From: Oscillospiraceae bacterium
GTDB taxonomy: Bacteria; Bacillota_A; Clostridia; Oscillospirales; Oscillospiraceae
NCBI GenBank assembly: GCA_017459865.1
Contig: JAFUCD010000004.1
Location: forward strand, 72,907-136,906
Direction: 5' to 3'
Length of the DNA stretch: 64,000 bases
Shown: one piece after another, positions 39,164 to 46,591 of the stretch
Numbering within the stretch: the first letter of the stretch is position 1
How the letters are laid out: every line of letters begins with the position of its first letter
The notes under the pieces: generated by a model
The model's input: only the letters and a program-made list of their open reading frames with translations
The model's database searches: none
What the model was told of the DNA's origin: nothing
Made by a program: the position numbers and the translations under genes

Positions 39164-39165
39164 AA

Positions 39166-39203
39166 AATCGCCGATGCGCGTTCTGCGCATCGGCGATTCT
39201 TTT
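39166..39203 (+). terminator. Terminator of the HTH-Mod-Res operon
   Basis: AATCGCCGATGCGC (39166-39179) and its exact complement (39185-39198), loop GTTCT, then CTTTTC. A second palindrome (TTGGCGCC at 39210-39217, GGCGCCAA at 39233-39240) follows. Confidence 0.85.
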
Positions 39204-39248
39204 CGTGAATTGGCGCCTCACCTGGCACCTGGGGCGCCAAGGAGTCAG

Positions 39249-39473
39249 TTATCCACGCGGCGGACAGGGATCGTTACCGTGAGAATCCTTCGCACGGATC
39301 TTTCCGTCAACCCCGTGAATCACAAGTTCGGAATGCTGATTTCTCGCAATGCCTCTCGCGATTGCGATTGCCTCAGCCTGCGTTGCGGTGCGAGCGGTTG
39401 CTCTCGTGTTCCCGGCACCTTTGACCTGCCAGCCGCCGGCGGCGTGACGGGTGACATGCTGATTCTTACCCAT
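39249..39473 (-). CDS. DUF2188 domain protein
   Basis: 74 residues. The whole protein matches the DUF2188 pattern: KNQHVTRHAAGGWQVKGAGN, then ATQAEAIAIARGIARNQHSEL, then HGVDGKIRAKDSHGNDP. The family is small, common on plasmids and mobile elements, and of unknown function; one view is that it binds nucleic acid. The ATG at 39473 is where family homology starts. It is followed by a DUF3892 neighbour upstream on the same strand, and both resemble mobile-element accessory genes. Confidence 0.8.
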   Translation of the reverse strand: MGKNQHVTRHAAGGWQVKGAGNTRATARTATQAEAIAIARGIARNQHSELVIHGVDGKIRAKDSHGNDPCPPRG

Positions 39474-39487
39474 GAAAGCACCTCCGA

Positions 39488-39769
39488 TCAGACACGCGGC
39501 AAGCTGAGCAGATTGTCGCGCGTGGTCCCGTTGGGAGTTGAGCGAACGTACTTCTCGTAGTTGGGACTCAGAGCGGTGACTAGATTGGGGTAAGGATAGA
39601 TGTTTACCTTGATGGTTCCAGGATGCTTCCGGAGATGATCGTATACAGCAGCCTTCTTGTAAAAGCCGGGGTTGGGACACCCAGAGATGTAGATCTGATC
39701 AATCTCCAGCAGATCATTGGAATGGAAGCTGTAAGGCTTCATTTTGATTGACGTTGCAAAATATGACAT
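39488..39769 (-). CDS. DUF3892-like small protein
   Basis: 93 residues; the N-terminal FATSIKMKPYSFHSNDLLEI and QIYISGCPNPGFYKKAAVYD lead to a short KVNIYPYPNLVTAL segment, similar to the DUF3892 family of unknown function. Genes of this family often accompany DUF2188 and restriction loci. It lies 14 bp upstream of the DUF2188 gene on the minus strand, so the two are probably co-transcribed. AAAGGA lies about 6 bases before its start on the minus strand. Confidence 0.6.
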   Translation of the reverse strand: MSYFATSIKMKPYSFHSNDLLEIDQIYISGCPNPGFYKKAAVYDHLRKHPGTIKVNIYPYPNLVTALSPNYEKYVRSTPNGTTRDNLLSLPRV

Positions 39770-39882
39770 GATAGTCCTTTCTGCCTAATAGGCGGTCGTG
39801 TGCTTGTACCGACATCTATATCAGCAGACAAATAAGAAAAATCGCCTTATGAGGGAAACGCATTTTTGTGAACTATTGCGTC

Positions 39883-40007
39883 TTGAGCCAGAGGAGAATC
39901 CGTGATACACTTGTAGGCGTGAGAAAGGAGTAGTGCGACGATTGAACCAACGGAGCTCTATTGACTCACGATAACAGCGCGATGGGTGCCAGCCGTCGCG
40001 CTTTTTT
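39883..40007 (+). ncRNA. Candidate leader RNA/small RNA with promoter, short ORF and attenuator
   Basis: A -35 TTGAGC (39883-39888), 17 bases, and an extended -10 TGATACACT (-10 at 39906-39911) predict a start near 39918. A terminator GCGCGA (39977-39982) with TCGCGC (39996-40001) and six T's ends it after about 90 bases. AAAGGAG (39924) precedes a tiny reading frame (GTG at 39933 or TTG at 39942; stop 39972-39974; ends NQRSSIDSR). AGTGCGACG (39932-39940) can pair with CGTCGCGCT (39994-40002), competing with the terminator. This fits attenuation. The remaining gene-free stretch 39770-40200 holds nothing else I can support. Confidence 0.5.
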
Positions 40008-40200
40008 CTTTGTCTGGCAACTTGCATTATAACAAATGCCTAACGGAAAATCAATATCTTGGGTGCAGATCATTTGATTAAACTATATGTTGTGTCAATT
40101 TCGACGCGTTCCTCGGCTTTTTGCACAAATCTGTATAGATTGGAATTAAGAAGCACGGTGAGCTAAAGAGACTTTTCACACAGGAAGGAGGTGAATTCCG

Positions 40201-40527
40201 ATGAGTAAATACACAGACGATGAGATCCGTGCCATGAAAAAGATCACATGCAAAATTGCGGCGGACTATCTTGGGATCGCTCCGATGTCCGTCAGCATCG
40301 GTATGCAGCAGAACCTGCTTCCGATCGGTTTTGCCATTCATCATGAGGACCGGTATTCAGACAGTTGGTCATACAACATCATCGCGGAGCGGTTGATTGC
40401 CTACAATCACGGCACCATCAACGAGGTGCAGGTGGAGGGGATCGAGCGCAATCTGGAGCGGATCATAAGTGAATTTTCGGAAATGAAGAAGGATCTGAGT
40501 TTTTTATTGCGCGCCAAGCAAGATTGA
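40201..40527 (+). CDS. Small element protein, possible DNA-binding/excisionase-like
   Basis: 108 residues. The first half (DDEIRAMKKITCKIAADYLGIAPMSVSIGMQQNLLPIGFAI) resembles the helix-turn pattern of excisionase-type MerR-like proteins found in clostridial elements. The second half is a helical, charged region. AAGGAGG precedes the ATG. It lies about 190 bp downstream of the candidate attenuator RNA. A role in excision or gene control is possible but not shown. Confidence 0.6.
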   Translation: MSKYTDDEIRAMKKITCKIAADYLGIAPMSVSIGMQQNLLPIGFAIHHEDRYSDSWSYNIIAERLIAYNHGTINEVQVEGIERNLERIISEFSEMKKDLSFLLRAKQD

Positions 40528-40634
40528 AAGAGGTGAAAGCGGCACGAAAACAGCGAGAACAGATTCAGGAAAGAGCAGAAGCGCAGGCTGCATTTTATTA
40601 TGACGCATTGAGATATAAGGTGGGAGGTGAGTCT

Positions 40635-42236
40635 ATGGAAAAGAAAACGATTTCTTTTCAGCGGGAACAGCTGTATCAGGAAATCTGGGAGATTTCGCTC
40701 TCCAAAGTCGCAAAAAAATATGACGTTCCGTACGCAAAGCTGAAGGACGCCTGTGTGCAGGCAAATATCCCACTACCATCCCTGTCGTATTGGGGAAATC
40801 TCCAGTGCGGGAAAGAGGTGAGCAAAACGCCTCTGCCGCCATCGGATCAGCAGGAGATTTCCGTAACATTCTCTTATCGCGTGAATACGAATGCGTTGGG
40901 TGCGCTTCTGGAGAAAGAATCAGAAAAGGCAGCATCCCCGGAGCCGGAAAAGAGTTCGGATCCGCCACAAAAAACAGAGCGGGCACCAATAACGGCAACC
41001 CCTGCAGGAAACAAAAATTTGTATGATAGGGAAACACTTTATCAGGAAGTTTGGGAACAGCCTGTCACAAAAGTCGCTGCGAAATACGGAGTGTCGGATG
41101 TCATGATCCGCAAGGTGTGCATTGCGCTAAATGTTCCGCTGCCGCCTCGCGGTTACTGGGCAAAAAAGCAGGCAGGGCAGAAGCTGGAGAAAACACCGCT
41201 TCCGGTTACAGCAGACAGGACAGAGATTGCAGGCAGGCGGACGAATCAGCAGACGGAACCGGCTCCCGCTGAGAGCATGATGGACAGGCTTGCATTTCTT
41301 CCGGATGAGGAACGCAGTCGTTTGCTTCAGACGGCGCTGGCGCTGCAAGCGTCACCGGATGTCAAAAAATTACACCCGATCCTCCAACAGCATAAAGCAG
41401 CATTTCACGCATGGGGAAAGCAGCACCCACGAGATCCGTATGCGGACTGGAAACGGAATTCCTATAGCCCGAAGCCTAAGGATGAGCCTCCTCTTTGGGA
41501 ATGCGTCTCAGAGGAGACGCTTCCGAGAGTGTATGGCATTCTTGATCCGCTCTATCGTGCGGTCGAACGATTGGGCGGAAGCATTCAAAAGGACCTCACC
41601 ATGATAATACGCGGCGAGCAGGTTGCGCTTGGTATCTCAGAGGGCAGAGACAAAACCGCGCATGTTCTGACAAAAAGCGAACAGAAGGAACTGGAGCAGT
41701 ATGAGCGTGACAAGCTGAGACGCTCCTACGTTTGGGAGCCAAAATTCCGAAAGTACGACTATATTCCAAACGGGAAGCTCCGCATCTCTGCATATGGTGA
41801 CAGCTTTTTCCGGGATACCAACACATCGGGCGTGGAAGAGCGCATCGGGGAGATCCTGCTGGCGCTCTATATGGAATCTGAGCGCGTGCGCATCGAACGA
41901 GAGAAGCGGGAGGAAACCCAGCGCAAAGCGAAAGAGGAAAGGCGGCAAAAAGAACTCCGCCGCCAGCGGTATAATGACGAAATTGACCGCTTGGATGCAC
42001 TGCTCAACGAGGCGTCTGACTTTCAAATAGCCTGCAAAATCCGCGCGTATGTTGCTTCGGTTGCGTCAAAATCGGATTTGAGCGATGCTGAGAAGGAATG
42101 GATTGCATGGGCAACGGCGAAGGCAGACTGGTATGATCCGACCGTTGCGGCCGTTGATCCTGTGTTTGGGAAGCGAGACCATGGGGAAAGCACTGAGCAA
42201 AAGAGACCGACCAAGAGAGGCCACTACTACTGGTAA
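40635..42236 (+). CDS. Hypothetical protein with a duplicated HTH-like module
   Basis: 533 residues. Two copies of a 55-60-residue module are visible. Copy 1 (about residues 8-68) is FQREQLYQEIWEISLSKVAK and on to IPLPSLSYWGNLQCGK. Copy 2 (about 143-203) is YDRETLYQEVWEQPVTKVAA and on to VPLPPRGYWAKKQAGQ. Each ends in a K-TPLP motif, and each looks like a DNA-binding HTH followed by a YWA/N clamp. The C-terminal part is helical and very charged (about 410-450), with a conserved-looking LPRVYGILDPLYRAVERLGG segment. The start at 40635 is fixed by GGGAGGTGA; a TTG at 40524 is less likely. I recognise the module as recurrent in bacteria but know no function. Confidence 0.65.
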   Translation: MEKKTISFQREQLYQEIWEISLSKVAKKYDVPYAKLKDACVQANIPLPSLSYWGNLQCGKEVSKTPLPPSDQQEISVTFSYRVNTNALGALLEKESEKAASPEPEKSSDPPQKTERAPITATPAGNKNLYDRETLYQEVWEQPVTKVAAKYGVSDVMIRKVCIALNVPLPPRGYWAKKQAGQKLEKTPLPVTADRTEIAGRRTNQQTEPAPAESMMDRLAFLPDEERSRLLQTALALQASPDVKKLHPILQQHKAAFHAWGKQHPRDPYADWKRNSYSPKPKDEPPLWECVSEETLPRVYGILDPLYRAVERLGGSIQKDLTMIIRGEQVALGISEGRDKTAHVLTKSEQKELEQYERDKLRRSYVWEPKFRKYDYIPNGKLRISAYGDSFFRDTNTSGVEERIGEILLALYMESERVRIEREKREETQRKAKEERRQKELRRQRYNDEIDRLDALLNEASDFQIACKIRAYVASVASKSDLSDAEKEWIAWATAKADWYDPTVAAVDPVFGKRDHGESTEQKRPTKRGHYYW

Positions 42237-42241
42237 GAAAA

Positions 42242-42275
42242 GCAATCCCGCTCCGGGTGACCGAAGCGGGATTGC
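42242..42275. terminator. Terminator between the converging 533-residue gene and tnpV
   Basis: GCAATCCCGCT (42242-42252) and AGCGGGATTGC (42265-42275) form an 11-bp perfect stem. The minus-strand continuation is TTTTC, so it ends the tnpV transcript at least. Confidence 0.75.
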
Positions 42276-42279
42276 TGCA

Positions 42280-42624
42280 TCAATTGTAAATCAGATTGGA
42301 CATTACGACTTCTTCTGCACAGTTTTGGATGGAATTCATTTTCTGCACCCAGGCCATCTGGTCCTTTGCCTTCATAGCTTCAGTGATGCCTTCGCGTTTG
42401 ACCATCTGCTTCATCAGACGATCAAGCATTTCCTCTGCGCTGCTGTCTACATCCTCCAAATGGGCGTTAAGTGTTCCGCTCATCTGCATGGCGTCATATA
42501 TAGGCCGCTGATGTTTGCGGAGAAACTGCCTTCTGCGTTCGCCCCAGATGCCGATCTTTGGTGACACGGGTGCAATCAGATCCGGGATCAGATAATCGCC
42601 TTCCCAATGGTATGTCAGCTTCAT
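42280..42624 (-). CDS. tnpV: TnpV-like transposon-encoded protein
   Basis: 114 residues. The TnpV family pattern is visible from YHWEGDYLIPDLIAP through GIWGERRRQFLRKHQRPIYD and ending MNSIQNCAEEVVMSNLIYN. TnpV occurs on Tn4451-type clostridial mobilizable elements with unproven function. Its start codon overlaps the stop of a 58-residue gene (ATGA), and GGAGGAGG lies 8 bases before the ATG. A terminator follows. Confidence 0.85.
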   Translation of the reverse strand: MKLTYHWEGDYLIPDLIAPVSPKIGIWGERRRQFLRKHQRPIYDAMQMSGTLNAHLEDVDSSAEEMLDRLMKQMVKREGITEAMKAKDQMAWVQKMNSIQNCAEEVVMSNLIYN

Positions 42625-42797
42625 TTGAAAAACCTCCTCCAAAACGACTCCACCTCCGGTGCGTCGATCACGCGGAGAATCAGTAACTCCAGCTCCCGCT
42701 TCTGCGGATCGCCATCCGCCGTCGCGTTGCGCATATCGTACAGTCCGCGCACAATGGCTCTTTGTTCATCAAGGTTCATGCGAATGACTAGTTCCAC
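42621..42797 (-). CDS. 58-residue protein coupled to tnpV
   Basis: A short frame from GTG at 42797. The codons read VELVIRMNLDEQRAIVRGLY and then a helical, acidic stretch ending FWRRFFK. The start is supported by AGGAGG placed 8 bases upstream on the minus strand. The stop overlaps the tnpV start (ATGA), so the two are translationally coupled. I recognise no family. It is too short for standard gene callers at common cut-offs. Confidence 0.65.
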   Translation of the reverse strand: MELVIRMNLDEQRAIVRGLYDMRNATADGDPQKRELELLILRVIDAPEVESFWRRFFK

Positions 42798-42919
42798 AAG
42801 AAAAACCTCCTCTGCGATTCTGGCACTATTGTACCGAATGGCAGGGGAGGTTGTCGAATGTGTGAATATCGCGTATAAAAAAGCATGGTTAAATGAAAAT
42901 TGATGGAATAGGGCGCTAC

Positions 42920-42948
42920 TTGAAAATAGAGATATGTAGATGTAGAAT
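42920..42948 (+). promoter_or_regulatory. Promoter of the retron RNA
   Basis: A -35 TTGAAA (42920-42925), 17 bases, and a -10 TAGAAT (42943-42948). The predicted start, about 7 bases on, falls at 42955, the first base of the a1 arm. Confidence 0.75.
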
Positions 42949-42954
42949 ATTATC

Positions 42955-43118
42955 GGAAATAGAGGGGTTGTTTTTCGTTAGCGTTACGCAACGTTTGTTT
43001 CAAAGGCCAGAACAATGTTCCGCCTTTTGCCCTTTCAAAGACCTTCCAAGCGAGCGGTCTTTTACTATTTGACGGTTAAGCTTCAAATGCGTCAGAAGGT
43101 TGAGCCCCTCTATTTCTT
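42955..43118 (+). ncRNA. Retron msr-msd RNA (predicted)
   Basis: a1 GAAATAGAGGGG (42956-42967) is the exact reverse complement of a2 CCCCTCTATTTC (43105-43116), closing about 160 bases. The msr part has two short hairpins: CGTT-a-GCG-TTA-CGC-AACG (42976-42993) and AAAGGC...GAAC-AAT-GTTC...GCCTTT (43002-43027). The msd part has AAAGACC/GGTCTTT (43037-43062) and TGACG/CGTCA (43070-43094), with an alternative long-range ACCTTC/GAAGGT pairing (43041-43046 with 43095-43100). The position just before the RT gene and the promoter at a1 match known retrons. Confidence 0.8.
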
Positions 43119-43132
43119 TTCTGAGGTGAAAT

Positions 43133-44833
43133 ATGGAAAGCAAAGAAATCAAGACCAAATTTTTTCAACTCAAAACACGCACCGATGTCGCGGACATTCT
43201 TGGAATTGATGAAAGAAGCTTGCGGTTCTTTCTTTTCAAGGTTCGTCCAGAGAATATGTATATTCGCTTTCAAATTGCTAAACGCGGTGGAGGGTTCCGA
43301 GAAATCTGTGCGCCAAACCGAAAACTTAAATCGATACAGCGAAAACTAGCAGATATATTAGAGATCGTTTATCGAGAAAAAGCGTGCGCGTATGGTTTTG
43401 TTAGAGGAAAGAATATCGTTCAAAATGCGAGGAACCATACAAAAAGCGAGTTAGTTTTGAACATAGATCTCAAAGACTTCTTCTCACAAATTCATTTTGG
43501 CCGTGTGCGAGGAATGCTAATAAAGCCGCCGTATGGGCTAGGAGAAGAAGCTGCGACAACTATTGCACAAATTGCTTGCCTTGATGGAAAGTTGCCTCAA
43601 GGTGCCCCTTGCTCGCCTGTTATTACAAATATGATTTGTGCATCTTTAGATAACCAACTAATGAGGTTAGCAAAAAAGACAGGGTGTATTTATACGCGAT
43701 ATGCCGATGACATCACTTTTTCTACAAATAAAAAGCAGTTTGATGATGAAATTATATTCTTAAATGGGGGTTCATTGGAACTAGGGAAAGGTCTTTCAAA
43801 TGTTTTGACAAAAAACAGCTTTATCGTCAATCCTGATAAAATAACGCTCAGAGCAAAAAGCTCACGGCAAGAAGTAACAGGTCTAGTTGTCAATCAGTTC
43901 CCTAATTTGAGAAGAGAATATGTGAAACAGCTCCGGGCAATTATATACAATTGCTCTAAAAATGGGGTGTATCATACAGCGCAACAGTATATAGAAAAGG
44001 GCTTTTGTAATAATACGAAGATAGCTACAGTAGTGCATGACCCAAATCATAGAGAAGAAGTTGAAAATTGGTTTCGGCAAGTTATTGTTGGAAAGATAAA
44101 CTATATCCGTCAAATAAAAGGCGCTGGTCATGCAACATATAAAAGCTTTGCTTTGAGGTACAATCGTCTCGTTGGAGAGGACTTTTTCGAAGTGCCGCAA
44201 GACGACCTTTTGGCAGAATTGATGAGATCTGTTTATGTTTTGGAGAGCGAAGAAAGGCAGGGGAGTGGATTTGCGGTAAAAGGAATCGGACTGTTCACTT
44301 CCAACCATGTTACAGGCGATGGAGCTAAATATGAAGTATTTCTTCCTGACGGGCAAGGCGACGTCGAAATAAAGGGTATTATTTCAAATGGAGATAATTT
44401 GATTGATTCGGATGATACGATCGACTTTGCTCTCTTTGATGTACCCTTTGCCAATGAAAGCAATCTGGAGATAGGCGATAGCGACGAAGTAAAATTCGGC
44501 TCAGATGTTATTATTGCATCGTTTCCTGACTATGCAAAAGGTAATTCTGTGCGCATTGAACACAGAACAGTGGCGGGAGAAGCGCGGCTTTTTGGCTCAA
44601 AAATTATTATTATTGATGGTGTAATTTTCCACGGTGCAAGTGGTGGCGTTGTAGTAAACGACAAAAACAAAGTGATAGGAATTGTTAAAGCAGGAATTCA
44701 GGATGCGGTTTCAAAAGACGAATTGCTTTCAAACCAGCGACATGGTTTCGTTCCAATTAATTTAGTAATGCAGCATATTAGGGAGCATCAACGGCCGGCT
44801 TCCGAAGAAAACCATCAAGAGACAATGACATAA
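43133..44833 (+). CDS. Retron reverse transcriptase fused to a trypsin-like serine protease
   Basis: 566 residues. The RT domain covers about 1-310, with the retron region X motif NARNH (98-102), IDLKDFF (Asp112), QGAPCSPVITN, the catalytic YADD (190-193), and the region Y VTG triplet (248-250) that separates retron RTs from group II intron RTs. After a linker (about 320-370) comes a protease domain with an apparent triad: His392 (TSNHVTG), Asp431 (TIDFALF) and Ser503 (FHGASGGVVV). The RT should make msDNA from the adjoining RNA, and the protease is probably the toxic effector released on phage infection. The gene is much more AT-rich than its neighbours. A fused protease is one of the rarer retron effector types. 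Confidence 0.9.
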   Translation: MESKEIKTKFFQLKTRTDVADILGIDERSLRFFLFKVRPENMYIRFQIAKRGGGFREICAPNRKLKSIQRKLADILEIVYREKACAYGFVRGKNIVQNARNHTKSELVLNIDLKDFFSQIHFGRVRGMLIKPPYGLGEEAATTIAQIACLDGKLPQGAPCSPVITNMICASLDNQLMRLAKKTGCIYTRYADDITFSTNKKQFDDEIIFLNGGSLELGKGLSNVLTKNSFIVNPDKITLRAKSSRQEVTGLVVNQFPNLRREYVKQLRAIIYNCSKNGVYHTAQQYIEKGFCNNTKIATVVHDPNHREEVENWFRQVIVGKINYIRQIKGAGHATYKSFALRYNRLVGEDFFEVPQDDLLAELMRSVYVLESEERQGSGFAVKGIGLFTSNHVTGDGAKYEVFLPDGQGDVEIKGIISNGDNLIDSDDTIDFALFDVPFANESNLEIGDSDEVKFGSDVIIASFPDYAKGNSVRIEHRTVAGEARLFGSKIIIIDGVIFHGASGGVVVNDKNKVIGIVKAGIQDAVSKDELLSNQRHGFVPINLVMQHIREHQRPASEENHQETMT

Positions 44834-44855
44834 AGGCTGCACGTTATGGTTTGAA

Positions 44856-44905
44856 GAACCTGTTCGTTGCCTATAAACCAAATCCGTTATCTACACTCGT
44901 ACCAG
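44856..44905 (+). other. Right-boundary sequence of element 1 (attachment-like)
   Basis: CCTGTTC at the left, then ACCAAATCCGTTATCT (44877-44892) and CACTCG, about three-quarters identical over nearly 60 bp to 60590-60645 beside element 2. CGTTATCT-N-CACTC also occurs at 20149-20162 at the left end of element 1. It lies between the retron stop and a terminator and is the best candidate for an att site or a shared target sequence. Confidence 0.55.
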
Positions 44906-44907
44906 TA

Positions 44908-44942
44908 AAAACCCCTGAAATCTCGAAGATTTCAGGGGTTTT
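44908..44942. terminator. Strong bidirectional terminator at the element/chromosome junction
   Basis: AAAACCCCTGAAATC (44908-44922) and its exact complement (44928-44942) with a TCGAA loop, giving T-runs on both strands. On the minus strand it ends the CoA ligase transcript. Confidence 0.85.
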
Positions 44943-44986
44943 ATTATATCTGTTGATTTGGGGAGTCCTGGGATTCGGATACGATT

Positions 44987-46162
44987 TCATGTGATGCTGC
45001 GCTTTCCGGCGATCAATGGACGATCCTCCGGTTGTACCGGGCGGAGCGACCAAGCGGCTGCGAGATCCGGGAGCGCAGAGGGCGCTTCACCGCAGGTGAG
45101 CACCTCCAGATGCAGGCCGTCCGGGCGCTGCTCGGCGCGGTAATCCGCGACCCACGGCAGGGAGAACATCGTGTTTTCCAGTCTCAGGAACGCCTCCGCG
45201 TCGAGGCGCGAGACCGTGTCCAGCCGCCGGATCTCGCTCCCGCAGGGGCAGGGGCCCGGCAAGATGCGAGCCCGATCGCCGGTGCGGTAACGGATCATCG
45301 GCATGACCTCCATGCCGATCGTGGTGATGACGAGCTCGCCCCATTCGCCCTCCGGGAGCGGCGCGCCGTCGGAAGACACAATCTCCGCGATCACGTGGTT
45401 TTCCCGCAGATGCATGCCCGCGTGCGCCGGGCAGGTGATTGCCCCGCCGAGCGCCATCTCCCGCGAGCCGTAGTGCGGAAAGAGCGCGGAGCCGAGCAGC
45501 GCCTCCGCGCCGCGCACCACCGCTTCGGGGCAGGCGTCGCCGCTCACGAGCGCGCGGCGGAGACTCCCTCTGCCGCAGACCCGCAGCAGGCTCAAAAGCG
45601 GCACCGGCATGCCCACAAACGTGTCCGGTCGCTCCTGCTCCAGGATCTCAGCAAGCTCAGCATAGCTATTCCCGACGCCGACGCGCAGCGGCTTTGCCTC
45701 GAGACGCTCAATGGCCTCCGCGATCAGCTCACCGAGCCCGTTCGGGCCGGAGAAGGGGAAGCAGATCATCGTGACGCTGCCGGGGAAGATCAGCTCGCCC
45801 AGCCCCGCCGTGAACAGCTGCACCGCGCGCTCCAGATCACCAGCGGTGTAAAACAGCCGCTTGGCGGCTCCGGTGGTGCCGCTGGTGCGCTCGGTGATCA
45901 CACGCTCCACCGCGCTCTGGGAGAGCAGCAGCATACTGCTTCCGTGTTCTGCAAGATCTTCTGCAGTCGTGAACGGCAGCGCCTTCAGATCGTCCAGAGA
46001 ACGCAAAGACGCCGGCAGGTCTCGGTAGAACCCCTGCCGGTCGTATTCTTTTTTCAATAGCGCGTTGAGCTTTCTCAGCTGCATGGCCTCGATCTCCTGT
46101 CGGGAGGTCGAGGCCATGGCTTCCTGCTTACGAATCAGCGCGTCCAGCCGCGTGATGGTCAT
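44987..46162 (-). CDS. AMP-dependent CoA ligase-like protein (DVU_1553 family)
   Basis: 391 residues. The adenylate-forming motif is TSGTTGAAKRLFYT, followed by FPFSGPNGLGELI, LFPHYGSREMALGG and MIRYRTGDRARILPGPCPCGS. It resembles phenylacetate-CoA ligase but is shorter and in the DVU_1553-like group found with molybdopterin aldehyde oxidoreductases. Its acyl substrate is unknown; it may activate a carboxylate made by the oxidoreductase, or act in cofactor assembly. It is the last gene of the minus-strand operon, and its start overlaps the upstream stop (ATGA). Confidence 0.8.
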   Translation of the reverse strand: MTITRLDALIRKQEAMASTSRQEIEAMQLRKLNALLKKEYDRQGFYRDLPASLRSLDDLKALPFTTAEDLAEHGSSMLLLSQSAVERVITERTSGTTGAAKRLFYTAGDLERAVQLFTAGLGELIFPGSVTMICFPFSGPNGLGELIAEAIERLEAKPLRVGVGNSYAELAEILEQERPDTFVGMPVPLLSLLRVCGRGSLRRALVSGDACPEAVVRGAEALLGSALFPHYGSREMALGGAITCPAHAGMHLRENHVIAEIVSSDGAPLPEGEWGELVITTIGMEVMPMIRYRTGDRARILPGPCPCGSEIRRLDTVSRLDAEAFLRLENTMFSLPWVADYRAEQRPDGLHLEVLTCGEAPSALPDLAAAWSLRPVQPEDRPLIAGKRSIT

Positions 46163-46587
46163 TCCAGCAGATCCTTTTCCTCCAGCAGCTCCATGACCGT
46201 CTCATAGGTGAAGGCCATGATCTGCGGGCAGTGCTTGCCGCGCTGTGTGAAGTCTCCGTGCAGTACGCACATGCACTCCGTGCCGCCGTACCGCTCTGTG
46301 AGGAACTCCGTAAACCGGCGCACAAATTCTGCCAGCACCTCCCGGTGCAGAGGGTGATCCGCGCCGTCCGGCTCGCGTTTGCCGGTGAAGTAGGAGACCA
46401 TGCAGGCGCCCGCGGTCAGACAGCCGCAGGTGTTGCTGGTGAAGCCTACGCCGCCGCACAGGCCGCCTGCCGCGCCGACCAGCGCGGGGTTATCCTCACC
46501 CACGGTCTCCAGCAGCAGCTTCATCAGGATCTGCGAGCAGAAATAGCCGCATTGCGCGTGCGTCATGATCCGTTCCATCAGTTCCAT
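46159..46587 (-). CDS. C-GCAxxG-C-C family redox protein (DVU_1555-like)
   Basis: 142 residues. The cysteine pattern of the C-GCAxxG-C-C family is visible in HAQCGYFCSQI, GGLCGGVGFTSNTCGCLTAGACM and TECMCVLHGDF, suggesting metal or Fe-S binding. The start at 46587 is used because AAAGGA lies 8 bases before it. It is in the operon of the aldehyde oxidoreductase and probably delivers electrons or a metal centre; neither has been shown for this family. Confidence 0.82.
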   Translation of the reverse strand: MELMERIMTHAQCGYFCSQILMKLLLETVGEDNPALVGAAGGLCGGVGFTSNTCGCLTAGACMVSYFTGKREPDGADHPLHREVLAEFVRRFTEFLTERYGGTECMCVLHGDFTQRGKHCPQIMAFTYETVMELLEEKDLLE

Positions 46588-46591
46588 GTGA

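Noticed and set aside
39821..40027. Minus-strand 68-codon frame in the DUF3892-40201 gap
   Set aside because: It runs opposite the candidate leader RNA, has no ribosome site, and shows no family features.
43133..44833. RT gene as a group II intron maturase
   Set aside because: There is no maturase X/endonuclease domain and no domain V-like RNA, and the VTG/NAxxH motifs plus msr-msd structure point to a retron.
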